Shown here piece by piece: positions 43,641 through 52,159 of a DNA stretch of 64,000 nt. The position numbers and the translations under genes are program-made. The stretch's first letter is position 1, and every line of letters starts with the position of its first letter. Origin of the DNA: Bacteroidia bacterium. Lineage in GTDB: Bacteria; Bacteroidota; Bacteroidia; UKL13-3. The stretch is taken from the NCBI GenBank assembly GCA_020049855.1, contig JAGVLJ010000009.1:62001-126000 (forward strand), given 5' to 3'. The notes below the pieces were generated by a model that did not search any database, was not told the DNA's origin, and was given only the letters and a program-made list of their open reading frames with translations.

Positions 43641-44904
43641 AGAGTGGGAAAGCTTTCATTAAAGTGTTTACTCGTTTTCGAACAGATTTGATTGTTCTTT
43701 CATTTTCATGATTCATGAGTACTTCATCAATGAACTCAACAATCAGACCCATTTGTTTTTCTTTCATCCCTCGTGTGGTGATAGCTGCTGATCCAATGCG
43801 GATTCCTGAAGTAATAAATGGGGATTTATCATCAAATGGAACCATGTTTTTGTTTAAAGTAATATCGGCCTGCACCAGCGCATTTTCAGCGGCCTTGCCC
43901 GATATATTTTTGTTGCGAAGGTCAATCAGCATTAAATGATTATCGGTTCCACCAGTGGTTAATTGGTAACCTGCATCTGTAAGTCCTTTAGCCAAAGCCT
44001 GTGCATTTTTAATTACCTGTTTGCAATATGATTCGTAATTTTTGGTTAATGCCTCGCCAAAGGCCACAGCTTTTGCGGCAATTACATGCTCTAGTGGGCC
44101 GCCTTGTGTACCCGGGAAAACAGCACCATCCAACACTGCCGACATAGATTTTATTTCGCCCTTTAAGGTTCGTTGGTTAAACGGATTGTCGAAATCCTTG
44201 CCAATCATAATCAAGCCTCCTCTGGGGCCGCGAAGGGTTTTGTGAGTAGTGGTGGTTACTATATGGCAATGGGGCATAGGGTTGTTAAGTAATTTGGTGG
44301 CGATTAAACCGGATGGGTGCGAAATATCGGCTAGTAAAATGGCTCCAACCTTATCCGCAATCTGACGCAGTTTTTTATAATCCCAGTCGCGCGGATAAGC
44401 CGAAGCACCGCAAATAATCATTTTTGGTTTTTCTTTTACGGCAATATCTTCTATCTTGTTAAAATCAATTCGTCCGGTTGATTTTTCTACTCCATAAAAA
44501 ACCGGGCGATACAATTTACCTGAAAAATTTACTGGTGAGCCATGTGTTAAATGTCCGCCATGCGAAAGATCAAAACCAAGAATGGTATCGCCAGGATTTA
44601 AACAACCAAGCATAACAGCTGCATTAGCCTGTGCACCTGAATGCGGTTGCACATTAGCCCACGTGGCTCCAAATAATTTGCACGCCCGGTCAATCGCTAA
44701 TTGTTCAATTTCGTCCACCACTTCACAACCTCCGTAATACCTGCGTCCGGGTAAACCTTCGGCATATTTGTTTGTAAGCACACTACCCATAGCTTCCATT
44801 ACCTGAGGGCTTACAAAATTTTCAGATGCAATCAGTTCAATTCCGTGCTCCTGACGTTTCGCTTCCAGATCTATGAGTTTAAAAAGAATATTATCTCGTT
44901 TCAT
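43633..44904 (-). CDS. glyA: Serine hydroxymethyltransferase (GlyA)
   Basis: PLP enzyme interconverting serine and glycine with tetrahydrofolate, supplying one-carbon units. The 423-residue protein has [37 protein letters not shown], and [20 protein letters not shown] with the PLP-binding Lys (about residue 227). [12 protein letters not shown] lies in the C-terminal domain. Length is normal. A TATATTTG element ends 20 nt before the ATG. Three small genes follow on the same transcript (TPR, methyltransferase-like, molybdopterin-fold), an unusual set of companions. Confidence 0.97.
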   Translation of the reverse strand: MKRDNILFKLIDLEAKRQEHGIELIASENFVSPQVMEAMGSVLTNKYAEGLPGRRYYGGCEVVDEIEQLAIDRACKLFGATWANVQPHSGAQANAAVMLGCLNPGDTILGFDLSHGGHLTHGSPVNFSGKLYRPVFYGVEKSTGRIDFNKIEDIAVKEKPKMIICGASAYPRDWDYKKLRQIADKVGAILLADISHPSGLIATKLLNNPMPHCHIVTTTTHKTLRGPRGGLIMIGKDFDNPFNQRTLKGEIKSMSAVLDGAVFPGTQGGPLEHVIAAKAVAFGEALTKNYESYCKQVIKNAQALAKGLTDAGYQLTTGGTDNHLMLIDLRNKNISGKAAENALVQADITLNKNMVPFDDKSPFITSGIRIGSAAITTRGMKEKQMGLIVEFIDEVLMNHENERTIKSVRKRVNTLMKAFPLYA

Positions 44905-44924
44905 ATTTTAAATCTTAACGGGGT

Positions 44925-44932
44925 CAAATATA
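44925..44932 (-). promoter_or_regulatory. -7 promoter element for glyA
   Basis: TATATTTG on the minus strand, an exact TAnnTTTG match, ends 20 nt before the glyA ATG. Confidence 0.5.
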
Positions 44933-45163
44933 TAACTGCCTTACGGGATTCATGGCTTTGTGACGCGCTTTTTTAATGCATAGTTGCAAGTTGTCGCGTG
45001 ATTATTTTGATACGCTTAATTTGCAAGTGCTTATAAAAGTGTCTATTTTTCATAAATTTAACTCCAGTAATGTGTGCATATGTTGAAATGCCCTGTTGTA
45101 TCAAGGCTTTATATAAGATAGTTTTGAGAAAGATTTGCTAACTGATAATAATTCTTTAACGCT

Positions 45164-45319
45164 ATGCATAACAGAAGGCAGCTTCGCTACAACAGTTCTA
45201 CCGGATTCGGTTTTGCCCCGTCAAGGCAATACGGTCGAAACATCTTTAATATAAAGACATTTGTCATTTATTTAACGATGTTTTTGCTAAGTTTGCTTTA
45301 CATTGGCTTGGTGGCCTGA
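45164..45319 (+). CDS. Small membrane peptide (51 residues), unlisted short gene
   Basis: An ATG frame of 51 codons ending in TGA lies in the 544-nt gap between glyA and the DUF5686 gene. The N-terminal half is basic and rich in aromatic and small residues (NRRQLRYNSSTGFGFAPSRQ). After an Arg/Lys-containing linker (YGRNIFNIK) comes one hydrophobic segment, FVIYLTMFLLSLLYIGLVA, reaching the C-terminus. The layout is that of a single-span inner-membrane peptide with cytoplasmic N-terminus. No homologue comes to mind with certainty, and no strong -7 element was found. The amino-acid pattern is more protein-like than expected for random AT-rich DNA. Confidence 0.5.
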   Translation: MHNRRQLRYNSSTGFGFAPSRQYGRNIFNIKTFVIYLTMFLLSLLYIGLVA

Positions 45320-45433
45320 ATAATCGGTAGCATTACTTGGTTTGGGGTGAATTATTTTAACCCTATTGATAACTATCGGCCTGCATTACCAAACCCTCAC
45401 TTATTTCTTCATGCTTGTGCCCTGTTCCTGTAG

Positions 45434-45441
45434 TATATTCG
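45434..45441 (+). promoter_or_regulatory. -7 promoter element for the DUF5686 gene
   Basis: TATATTCG matches TAnnTTYG and ends 7 nt before the ATG at 45449. The same octamer precedes the TonB-receptor gene (63742-63749). Confidence 0.5.
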
Positions 45442-45448
45442 GACTTTT

Positions 45449-47977
45449 ATGTGGCGACTTCTATTATCAGGGTGCATATTATTTTTTTCGCAAAATTTTT
45501 TGTGGGCAAGACACCTGCACGGCTTAGTAACCAACGCAATTACTCACGAGCCCCTTGCCTTTGCCAATGTATATTTAAAAGAAGGACAATTGGGCACAGT
45601 TACAAACGGAGATGGGGCTTATGACTTACTTTTGCCCGAAGGAGATTACACCGTGGTATTTCGTTATCTGGGTTATCGCAGCTTAGAGAAAAATGTAAAA
45701 GTTGCACAGTTTGATGTAGAATTGAATGTGCAACTGCAAGAAGATAAAATGGAATTGAATACTATAACGGTAAAGGCAGGTGATGAAGATCCTGCTTATG
45801 CCATTATACGGGAGGCCATAAAAAAAAGGGAGTATTATCTTAGTCAGGTACAAACCTATTCGTGTCAGGTATATATAAAAGGAGTGCAGCGTTTAATTGA
45901 AATGCCCGAACGAATTATGGGCATACCAACATCGAGTATGGTAATAAACGACATGGCAGCCAACGACAGTAACCTGCAAGGAATTATTTATTTGTCGGAA
46001 TCGGTTTCAAAATTTAATTATCAAGTACCAAACAAAATTCAGGAAGAGATGGTTTCGTCAAGGGTAAGTGGTAAAAATAACGCATTTAGCTACAACAAAG
46101 CTTCGGATATGCTGTTCGATTTTTATAAGAATAAATTGCATATTGCTGCCATTAGCGAACGTGATTTTATTTCGCCTGTGGCGTACAACGCATTGTTTTA
46201 TTATCGGTATAAATTACATGGAGCTTTTGTTGATGATGGATACCTCATTAATAAAATTCAGGTTATACCAAAACGAAAACACGACCCTTGTTTTTCAGGA
46301 TTTATTTATATTGTAGAAAAGGAATGGCGACTACATAGTATTAATGTATTAATTACTTCTAATGCCCAAATTGATTTTGTAGATACGCTTCGAATTCAGC
46401 AGGTGTTTGCACCAATTTCGAAAGACGTATGGATGCCCGTATCTAACCGCTTCGATTTTTTGTTTGATGTAATGGGTATAAAGGGAAACGGATATTATCA
46501 AGGAATAAATAGCCATTATAACCTACGCCCTGAATTTACAAAAAAAACTTTCTCCGGTCCCGAATGGAAAGTATTGGAAGATTCGAACAAAAAGGATTCT
46601 GTTTATTGGGATAGTATTCGACCTTATAAATTGACGGAAGAAGAGCGAAGCAATTACAGGGAAAAAGACAGTATGCAAAAGATATTTAACTCAAAAACAT
46701 ACCTCGACTCGCTTGATAAAAGGGTTAACAAACCAAGTATTTTTTCGTTGGTTATATCGGGCTACAGATATAAAAACAGGTATCGAAAAGAGGTGTGGAG
46801 CGTTAGCGGGCTTGCCCCAAGTTTTCAGTTTAATACGGTAGAGGGTGGGGTAATCAATCTGAACATGAGTTATGATAAAATAACCGAAGGGGAACAACGA
46901 TTTTTTGTTTCTCCTACACTTAGGTATGGGTTTAGTAATGGGCATTTCAATCCAAAATTACTTGTGTACAAATTAATCAATAGCCAAAACTTTACAAGTG
47001 CTTTTGTTAATGCAGGAAGCGATGTGGTTCAATTCAATAATCTGCAACCCATAACCCCCTTCTTAAACACCTTTTATACATTGCTTAATGAGCAAAATTT
47101 TATGAAAACCTATGAGAAGGTTTTTGTGCGTGGGGGCTATCGGAAGGAATTGATAAACGGAGTATATCTGCGAAGCGAGGCCGAGTGGGCACATCGTTAT
47201 GCCTTGCAAAATACTTCTTACTATAAACTGGTAGACGATGTATATGGTGATTTTACATCAAACGACCCTGTAGATACAGCCAACTATGGGCCCTCATTTA
47301 AACCACATCAGGCTTTCACTATAGCCCTGAGTGTGGTGTTTCGCTTTAAACAAACTTATGATTTACGTCCGAATCAGAAGATTATTACAGGATCAAAATA
47401 TCCCTCCCTCACCTTGAATTATAAAAAAGGAATTTTTGGAATTGGTGGGAGCGATGTAAACTATGATTTTATCAAAGCAATGATAAAAGATAATATTCAT
47501 TTGGGCTTATGGGGTACGCTAAGTTATCAGATAACAGCTGCAGCTTTCATTAATACTCGTTATATATACTTTATGGATTACTACCATATAAATGGGAATC
47601 GCACTTTTGCACTGAATAAATTAAAAGACCCCGGAGACGTTGGTGGAGAGCAGGGTACAATATCCGGTTTTATGCTAAATGATTATTATGTATTCAGTAC
47701 CACAAAACCAGTAATTGAGACTCATGCGGAGCATCATTTTAATGGCTTTCTTGTAAATAAATTACCTTTGCTGCGCAAAACCGGGTTTCAGGAGGTGATG
47801 GGTATACATTACCTCGCAAACAATGGGCAAAGCCATTATGCTGAGTTAAGTTTAGGAATTGAGCATATTGGTTTAGGTGGGTTTATGCCCGGTTTTTTAC
47901 GCATTGATTACGTTTCTTCGTTTACCAATATCTATGGACAATTAAGACATGGAATACGTTTTGGCTTTGGATTTTAA
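45449..47977 (+). CDS. DUF5686 family outer-membrane protein with carboxypeptidase-regulatory domain
   Basis: 842 residues. A signal peptide (LLLSGCILFFSQNFLWA) precedes a carboxypeptidase-regulatory-like beta-sandwich of about 80 residues (HGLVTNAITHEPLAFANVYL, GTVTNGDGAYDLLLPEGDYTVVFRYLGY). Then comes the DUF5686 region (AYAIIREAIKKREYYLSQV, YIKGVQRL) and a C-terminal beta-barrel with many aromatic strands ending RHGIRFGFGF, a typical outer-membrane C-terminus with terminal Phe. No TonB plug domain is seen, so it is not a standard receptor. The family function is unknown. It is followed 9 nt later by the aldehyde dehydrogenase gene. Confidence 0.87.
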   Translation: MWRLLLSGCILFFSQNFLWARHLHGLVTNAITHEPLAFANVYLKEGQLGTVTNGDGAYDLLLPEGDYTVVFRYLGYRSLEKNVKVAQFDVELNVQLQEDKMELNTITVKAGDEDPAYAIIREAIKKREYYLSQVQTYSCQVYIKGVQRLIEMPERIMGIPTSSMVINDMAANDSNLQGIIYLSESVSKFNYQVPNKIQEEMVSSRVSGKNNAFSYNKASDMLFDFYKNKLHIAAISERDFISPVAYNALFYYRYKLHGAFVDDGYLINKIQVIPKRKHDPCFSGFIYIVEKEWRLHSINVLITSNAQIDFVDTLRIQQVFAPISKDVWMPVSNRFDFLFDVMGIKGNGYYQGINSHYNLRPEFTKKTFSGPEWKVLEDSNKKDSVYWDSIRPYKLTEEERSNYREKDSMQKIFNSKTYLDSLDKRVNKPSIFSLVISGYRYKNRYRKEVWSVSGLAPSFQFNTVEGGVINLNMSYDKITEGEQRFFVSPTLRYGFSNGHFNPKLLVYKLINSQNFTSAFVNAGSDVVQFNNLQPITPFLNTFYTLLNEQNFMKTYEKVFVRGGYRKELINGVYLRSEAEWAHRYALQNTSYYKLVDDVYGDFTSNDPVDTANYGPSFKPHQAFTIALSVVFRFKQTYDLRPNQKIITGSKYPSLTLNYKKGIFGIGGSDVNYDFIKAMIKDNIHLGLWGTLSYQITAAAFINTRYIYFMDYYHINGNRTFALNKLKDPGDVGGEQGTISGFMLNDYYVFSTTKPVIETHAEHHFNGFLVNKLPLLRKTGFQEVMGIHYLANNGQSHYAELSLGIEHIGLGGFMPGFLRIDYVSSFTNIYGQLRHGIRFGFGF

Positions 47978-47986
47978 TATTCACTA

Positions 47987-49429
47987 ATGAAAAAGATTTT
48001 TAATTATATCAATGGTAAACTGGTAGAGCCGATTTCGGGAAAGTACCTTGATAATTTTGATCCGTCAACCGGGAAAGCATATTCTCATTGTCCGGATAGT
48101 GACGAGAGGGATGTGGAATTGGCTACTCAAGCAGCTTTGCAGGCATTTGGGGCCTGGAGTGTACTCGCCCCCGAAAAACGCTCGCGTATTATGCTCCGTA
48201 TTGCTGAGTTGATAGAAAAAAATATTGATGAGTTGGCAGAAGCTGAAAGCATTGATCAGGGTAAACCAAAATGGCTCGCAAAAAATGGGGAAATTCCCAG
48301 AGCAATTTCCAATATCCGTTTTTTTGGTACTGCCATCGAACATTTTGCCAGCGAAGCACACCCCATGCCAGGCCATGCCATCAATTACACCTTGCGTACT
48401 CCTATTGGAGTGGTGGGTTGCATCTCCCCATGGAATCTTCCTTTATACCTCTTCACCTGGAAAATTGCTCCGGCTTTGGCTTCGGGAAATTGTGTGGTAG
48501 CCAAGCCATCTGAGATTACACCTATGACGGCTTACCTGTTGGCTCAAATTTGTATCCAAGCGGGGTTGCCTCATGGGGTGTTGAATATTGTTCACGGACT
48601 AGGTGAAAAGGTAGGTTCGGCCATTACGCTTCACTCGCAAATTAAAGCCATATCTTTTACAGGTGGAACTAAAACAGGTGCTGAAATAGCCCGCTTAGCA
48701 GCTCCCATGTTTAAAAAACTTTCTCTTGAGCTGGGGGGCAAAAATCCCAATATCATTTTTGCGGACTGTAATTTTGATAAAATGCTGGAGGAAACCCTGC
48801 GTTCATCATTTTTGAATCAAGGGGAGATTTGTCTTTGTGGGTCTCGTATTTTTATTGAACGAAGTATCTATAATAAATTTAAAAATGCGTTTATTGAAAA
48901 GGTAAAAGCACGTGTTATTGGCGATCCGCTTTTTGATACTACATTAGTTGGTGCTATTGCTTCAAAAATGCATTTCGAAAAAGTGATGAGTTATATTGAA
49001 TTGGCCAAACAGGAAGGAGGAACAGTTTTGTGTGGCGGAAATCAGGTAAATCCAGAAGGCCGTTGCAGCGCGGGATGGTTTATTGCTCCTACTGTAATTG
49101 AAGGATTAAGTTTTGATTGCCGTACCAATCAGGAGGAAATTTTTGGTCCTGTTGTTACTATAGCTCCTTTTGATACCGAAGAAGAAGTACTGATGTTTGC
49201 CAACTCAACAGAATTTGGACTTGCAGCTACAATCTGGACCGAAAATCTTACCCTCGCACACCGTATGGCTGCTGAAATTAAAAGTGGAATAGTTTGGATT
49301 AATTGCTGGCTGTTGCGTGATTTACGTACTCCATTTGGGGGTGTCAAAAATTCAGGTGTGGGGCGAGAAGGCGGCTGGGAAGCAATGCGCTTTTTTACAG
49401 AGCCTAAAAACGTTTGTATAAAACTATAA
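47987..49429 (+). CDS. Aldehyde dehydrogenase, ALDH8A1/2-aminomuconate semialdehyde dehydrogenase-like
   Basis: NAD-dependent aldehyde oxidation. The 480-residue protein has the oxyanion Asn in CISPWNLPLY (Asn150), the NAD-binding CVVAKPSEITPM (Lys173), FTGGTKTG, Glu248 in LELGGKNPN and the catalytic Cys282 in NQGEICLCGSR. The GEICLC motif and the C-terminal block SGIVWINCWLLRDLRTPFGGVKNSGVGREGG match the hydroxymuconic/aminomuconic semialdehyde group including vertebrate ALDH8A1. That suggests a role in kynurenine or aromatic meta-cleavage pathways, but no other gene of such a pathway is in the window. It starts 9 nt after the DUF5686 gene, and its stop is directly adjacent to the converging stop. 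Confidence 0.88.
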   Translation: MKKIFNYINGKLVEPISGKYLDNFDPSTGKAYSHCPDSDERDVELATQAALQAFGAWSVLAPEKRSRIMLRIAELIEKNIDELAEAESIDQGKPKWLAKNGEIPRAISNIRFFGTAIEHFASEAHPMPGHAINYTLRTPIGVVGCISPWNLPLYLFTWKIAPALASGNCVVAKPSEITPMTAYLLAQICIQAGLPHGVLNIVHGLGEKVGSAITLHSQIKAISFTGGTKTGAEIARLAAPMFKKLSLELGGKNPNIIFADCNFDKMLEETLRSSFLNQGEICLCGSRIFIERSIYNKFKNAFIEKVKARVIGDPLFDTTLVGAIASKMHFEKVMSYIELAKQEGGTVLCGGNQVNPEGRCSAGWFIAPTVIEGLSFDCRTNQEEIFGPVVTIAPFDTEEEVLMFANSTEFGLAATIWTENLTLAHRMAAEIKSGIVWINCWLLRDLRTPFGGVKNSGVGREGGWEAMRFFTEPKNVCIKL

Positions 49430-50176
49430 TTACTTACGAATGCTGTAACCTGTTCCAATTCGTGCTACTCTTTTAAATTCAAGGGGCTCGTGGTTCAGGT
49501 AAAACACATTTCCTGAATTGTAAATATAAACTTCAAGACCCTTATAGGCATCAACTTTAATATCATTTTTTCCATAGTGGTTCACAAATACGTAAGCTCC
49601 CAAAATTCCCTGTAAATTGGTTTTGCCAAATCCTTCCTGATTTACAACCAAGATATTTGCGGTTCCATCTGCTGCCACATCCCCTTGTAATTTCTGATTA
49701 ATAATGAGGTAATCAAAACTGCCATACACGTACATATCATTTGAACTTTCATTAAGTAAAGTTACCACCCCTTGTGCAAGTGAATCTGACCCAACCACCG
49801 CAGCATCCTCTATGGTATGTATCATTCCAAGTGTGTGTACATTTATTTCAACGGGGATTCTGTTTTGAAAACTCCGTACCCAGTTGCACACATTTTGGTT
49901 ATCAATATAAAGCACACCACGGTCAATATTGGTAATTATTTGGCCAAGTAAATTGCTGCCTGCGGTGATTTTTATATAGGGAGGTTTGGAAAGGTCTTGT
50001 TTTAAATAGATATCGAAATAATCGCTTGCTTTAATATCCGTAAAGTTAGCCAGATAACGAGTTACGGTCTTTGACTTACCCTTAGCGGTAATGCAATCAT
50101 CCATTTGCTCACCTGTGCAGGTACTCAGGGTGAACAAAAGAACTAAATAGAAGAATAAATTAACCCGCATTTTCAT
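49430..50176 (-). CDS. GIN-domain (DUF2807) putative auto-transporter adhesin, lipoprotein
   Basis: 248 residues with a lipoprotein signal ending LLFTLSTC, followed by the DUF2807 beta-solenoid-like 'head GIN' domain: FTDIKASDYFDIYLKQDL, PYIKITAGSNLLGQIIT, VEINVHTLGMIHTIEDA, and repeated short strands to the end. The domain is common in Bacteroidota surface or periplasmic proteins and is annotated as putative adhesin, but experimental function is lacking. The ATG overlaps the TGA of the upstream PagL-like gene by 4 nt, so the two are coupled. Its stop abuts the aldehyde dehydrogenase stop with no gap. Confidence 0.85.
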   Translation of the reverse strand: MKMRVNLFFYLVLLFTLSTCTGEQMDDCITAKGKSKTVTRYLANFTDIKASDYFDIYLKQDLSKPPYIKITAGSNLLGQIITNIDRGVLYIDNQNVCNWVRSFQNRIPVEINVHTLGMIHTIEDAAVVGSDSLAQGVVTLLNESSNDMYVYGSFDYLIINQKLQGDVAADGTANILVVNQEGFGKTNLQGILGAYVFVNHYGKNDIKVDAYKGLEVYIYNSGNVFYLNHEPLEFKRVARIGTGYSIRK

Positions 50177-51321
50177 TTATGATAAAACTGATACCCTGCT
50201 ATCCATTCTACAAAATCTGCTTGCATGAAATGTGTTTTTAGGAAACTTCCTATAAAAAAACCTTTATATATTTCCGTTTTTAATCCAATGCGTTGATAGA
50301 TTGCCTTTTTTGCCTTATATGGGTAATAGGTATATGCACCCAATTGCGTGATCATGCTTACTCTTCCTGCTTTTAACTCATGCCCCACCGTAATGCCGAC
50401 CTGTAAATTATCTTTTAGTCGGGCACTTGTGTAATTTTGTAAATCTGGTGTGCTTAGGTAAAAAAACGATTTGTCATAAAATATATCTACACCAGTAAGC
50501 CAGGTACTGCGCATACTTATCCTGTACTGAAAATTTGATGAAATGGTGAAGACATCAAATCTTCTGAATCGCTCATTTCCCTGTTCTTTATATGCCCACC
50601 CGCCAAAAAAGTAATACCCCCATTTTTTTTCGGTGTCAAATTTTTGATTCATGCTATCCATTACCGGAATTTGGCGTATGTAAGGATTGCTTAAAAAATA
50701 GCTTAACCCAACCGAAGCAGATGGATAATTAATGCCAAGGTTAGGCAATCGGATATTTCCTGAGGAGAAGTGCATAAGGCCTAAGCCAGCATTAAGTTCA
50801 ATGTTTTTATATAGGCGTTGATGATAAACCAGCATTGCCTGAAAGGATAGATTTAACGGAGAGCCTATGGTAATATTTTTATAGTTATCCTGTGCATCAA
50901 AAATTTTTGTAAGGTAGCCCAATCCGGTGCCAAGTTTAAAGTTAAATTCAGCATTCTGTTTTCTAATTATGCCGAATTCAAATTGAGGTATTATTGAATA
51001 AGCTTTTCCTGTAAGGTTGGGTTTTCCAAAATCTGTGTATAAAAATGAAACACTTATTCTGGGAAGTTTGTATTTAATCTCCCACGGTCTATTCCCGTTG
51101 GTTTTTTTAATTAGTTGCAGTTCAAAAGAATTCCCAGGCCCATAAATATTTTTATTTTTATCGCTGTGTGCCCAAATAAATCCGGGTAAGTCATTAAAGG
51201 CTATTCCCAGAGGGGCTTCGTGTATAAAATGATACAAAAAACGGCTTCTGTCCTGTGCTTTCACCACCGATATAAACGCAAAAATAATACTTAAAAGGAT
51301 GACTCCCCTTCGTTTTAACAT
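50173..51321 (-). CDS. PagL-like lipid A 3-O-deacylase / acyloxyacyl hydrolase family outer-membrane protein
   Basis: 382 residues from the ATG at 51321, with signal peptide KRRGVILLSIIFAFISVVKAQ. The frame extends to 51468, but that lead is not signal-like. The chain is a beta-barrel, and the segment LGLMHFSSGNIRLPNLGINYPSASVGLSYF fits the PagL active-site region (His-Ser followed by N-x-G), where the His/Ser pair removes the 3-O acyl chain of lipid A. It is longer than Pseudomonas PagL by an extra barrel part of about 150 residues. Assignment rests on this motif and the barrel; substrate specificity is not established. A TAAATTG element ends 6 nt before the ATG. Confidence 0.75.
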   Translation of the reverse strand: MLKRRGVILLSIIFAFISVVKAQDRSRFLYHFIHEAPLGIAFNDLPGFIWAHSDKNKNIYGPGNSFELQLIKKTNGNRPWEIKYKLPRISVSFLYTDFGKPNLTGKAYSIIPQFEFGIIRKQNAEFNFKLGTGLGYLTKIFDAQDNYKNITIGSPLNLSFQAMLVYHQRLYKNIELNAGLGLMHFSSGNIRLPNLGINYPSASVGLSYFLSNPYIRQIPVMDSMNQKFDTEKKWGYYFFGGWAYKEQGNERFRRFDVFTISSNFQYRISMRSTWLTGVDIFYDKSFFYLSTPDLQNYTSARLKDNLQVGITVGHELKAGRVSMITQLGAYTYYPYKAKKAIYQRIGLKTEIYKGFFIGSFLKTHFMQADFVEWIAGYQFYHK

Positions 51322-51327
51322 GGGTGG

Positions 51328-51334
51328 CAATTTA
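51328..51334 (-). promoter_or_regulatory. Candidate -7 element for the PagL-like gene
   Basis: TAAATTG on the minus strand (a TAnnTTTG variant lacking one T) ends 6 nt before the ATG at 51321, supporting that start over the upstream extension. Confidence 0.35.
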
Positions 51335-51829
51335 CAATTCTTTTTATCCCTTTGCTTCTCATTCTTTATTATTGCAGTAATGTTTGGGAGACTATTCAGG
51401 TATTTTAAGATATATTTGCTTCTTACAAATAGATTCGGGGATCTCTGATTGTTTAATTGTAGATGCAAAATGGTATCATTAAGGTGGCCTGATCAGCGGT
51501 TAGTGTTAATTTGTATTGGGAAGCTACTTCATGAACGATGGAAGGGCATCTTTGTGAAACATTCCATTAAATGTAACTAATAGTGTCAGGCATTTAAAGA
51601 AAAATGATTGGTAAACATTTGGTTATATTGTGGGAATAAATAATCAAAATTACCGACAGGCATTAAAACAAGGAAACAGCCGCAACATGTTTAAAACCCA
51701 TTTAATGGGCGGGTTTGATTGTATTGTTAGGGGTAACAGAAGTGCCTTACTCATGATGTTTAGGATGGGATATTTTTGAAACATGTTAGCACATTTTTCT
51801 TAGTTGCCGCTTGAAGTTTTTTGAATTTT
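51335..51829. other. Divergent intergenic region, no gene assigned
   Basis: About 495 AT-rich nt between the PagL-like and acylphosphatase genes. No RNA gene or long repeat is evident. A short inverted pair CCCATT-TA-ATGGG nested in AAACCC/GGGTTT lies near 51692-51716; it could fold as a small hairpin but has no clear U-tract. Confidence 0.45.
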
Positions 51830-51837
51830 TAAATTTA
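51830..51837 (+). promoter_or_regulatory. Candidate -7 element for the acylphosphatase gene
   Basis: TAAATTTA (last base differs from TAnnTTTG) ends 8 nt before the ATG at 51846. Confidence 0.35.
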
Positions 51838-51845
51838 GTATATCA

Positions 51846-52121
51846 ATGGGATTAAAAACAGTAACTATAGAGGTTTTTGGAAAAGTACATGGTGTTTATT
51901 ATAGGCAGAGTGCTCAAAAGAAAGCTATAGAGCTGGAGATTACGGGTAAAGTACGCAATAAGCCTAATGGTACCGTTTTTATCCGTGCTACAGGAAATGA
52001 AGAAAAAATTATGGCATTGGTAAAATGGTGTAAGGATGGTCCCATGTTGGCAAATGTAACTAAGGTAGAAGTTATTGAAACTCCCTTAACTATTTTTGAC
52101 GGATTTACCATTGAACGTTAA
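51846..52121 (+). CDS. Acylphosphatase
   Basis: 91-residue enzyme hydrolysing acyl phosphates such as carbamoyl or 1,3-bisphosphoglycerate-type anhydrides. It has the phosphate-binding loop GKVHGVYYRQSAQ with catalytic Arg20, and the second catalytic Asn38 in GKVRNKPNGTVFIRATG. KWCKDGPMLANVTKVEV completes the fold. Length and motifs match the family exactly. It stands alone and converges on rnhA 38 nt away. Confidence 0.95.
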   Translation: MGLKTVTIEVFGKVHGVYYRQSAQKKAIELEITGKVRNKPNGTVFIRATGNEEKIMALVKWCKDGPMLANVTKVEVIETPLTIFDGFTIER

Positions 52122-52159
52122 TTGCAATTTGAAAGTAAGATATTAAAACCTTCGAGATC

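Noticed and set aside
51687-51779. 30-codon ATG frame in the gap before the acylphosphatase gene
   Set aside because: Short, no membrane segment or signal pattern and no promoter element near it; not distinguishable from chance.
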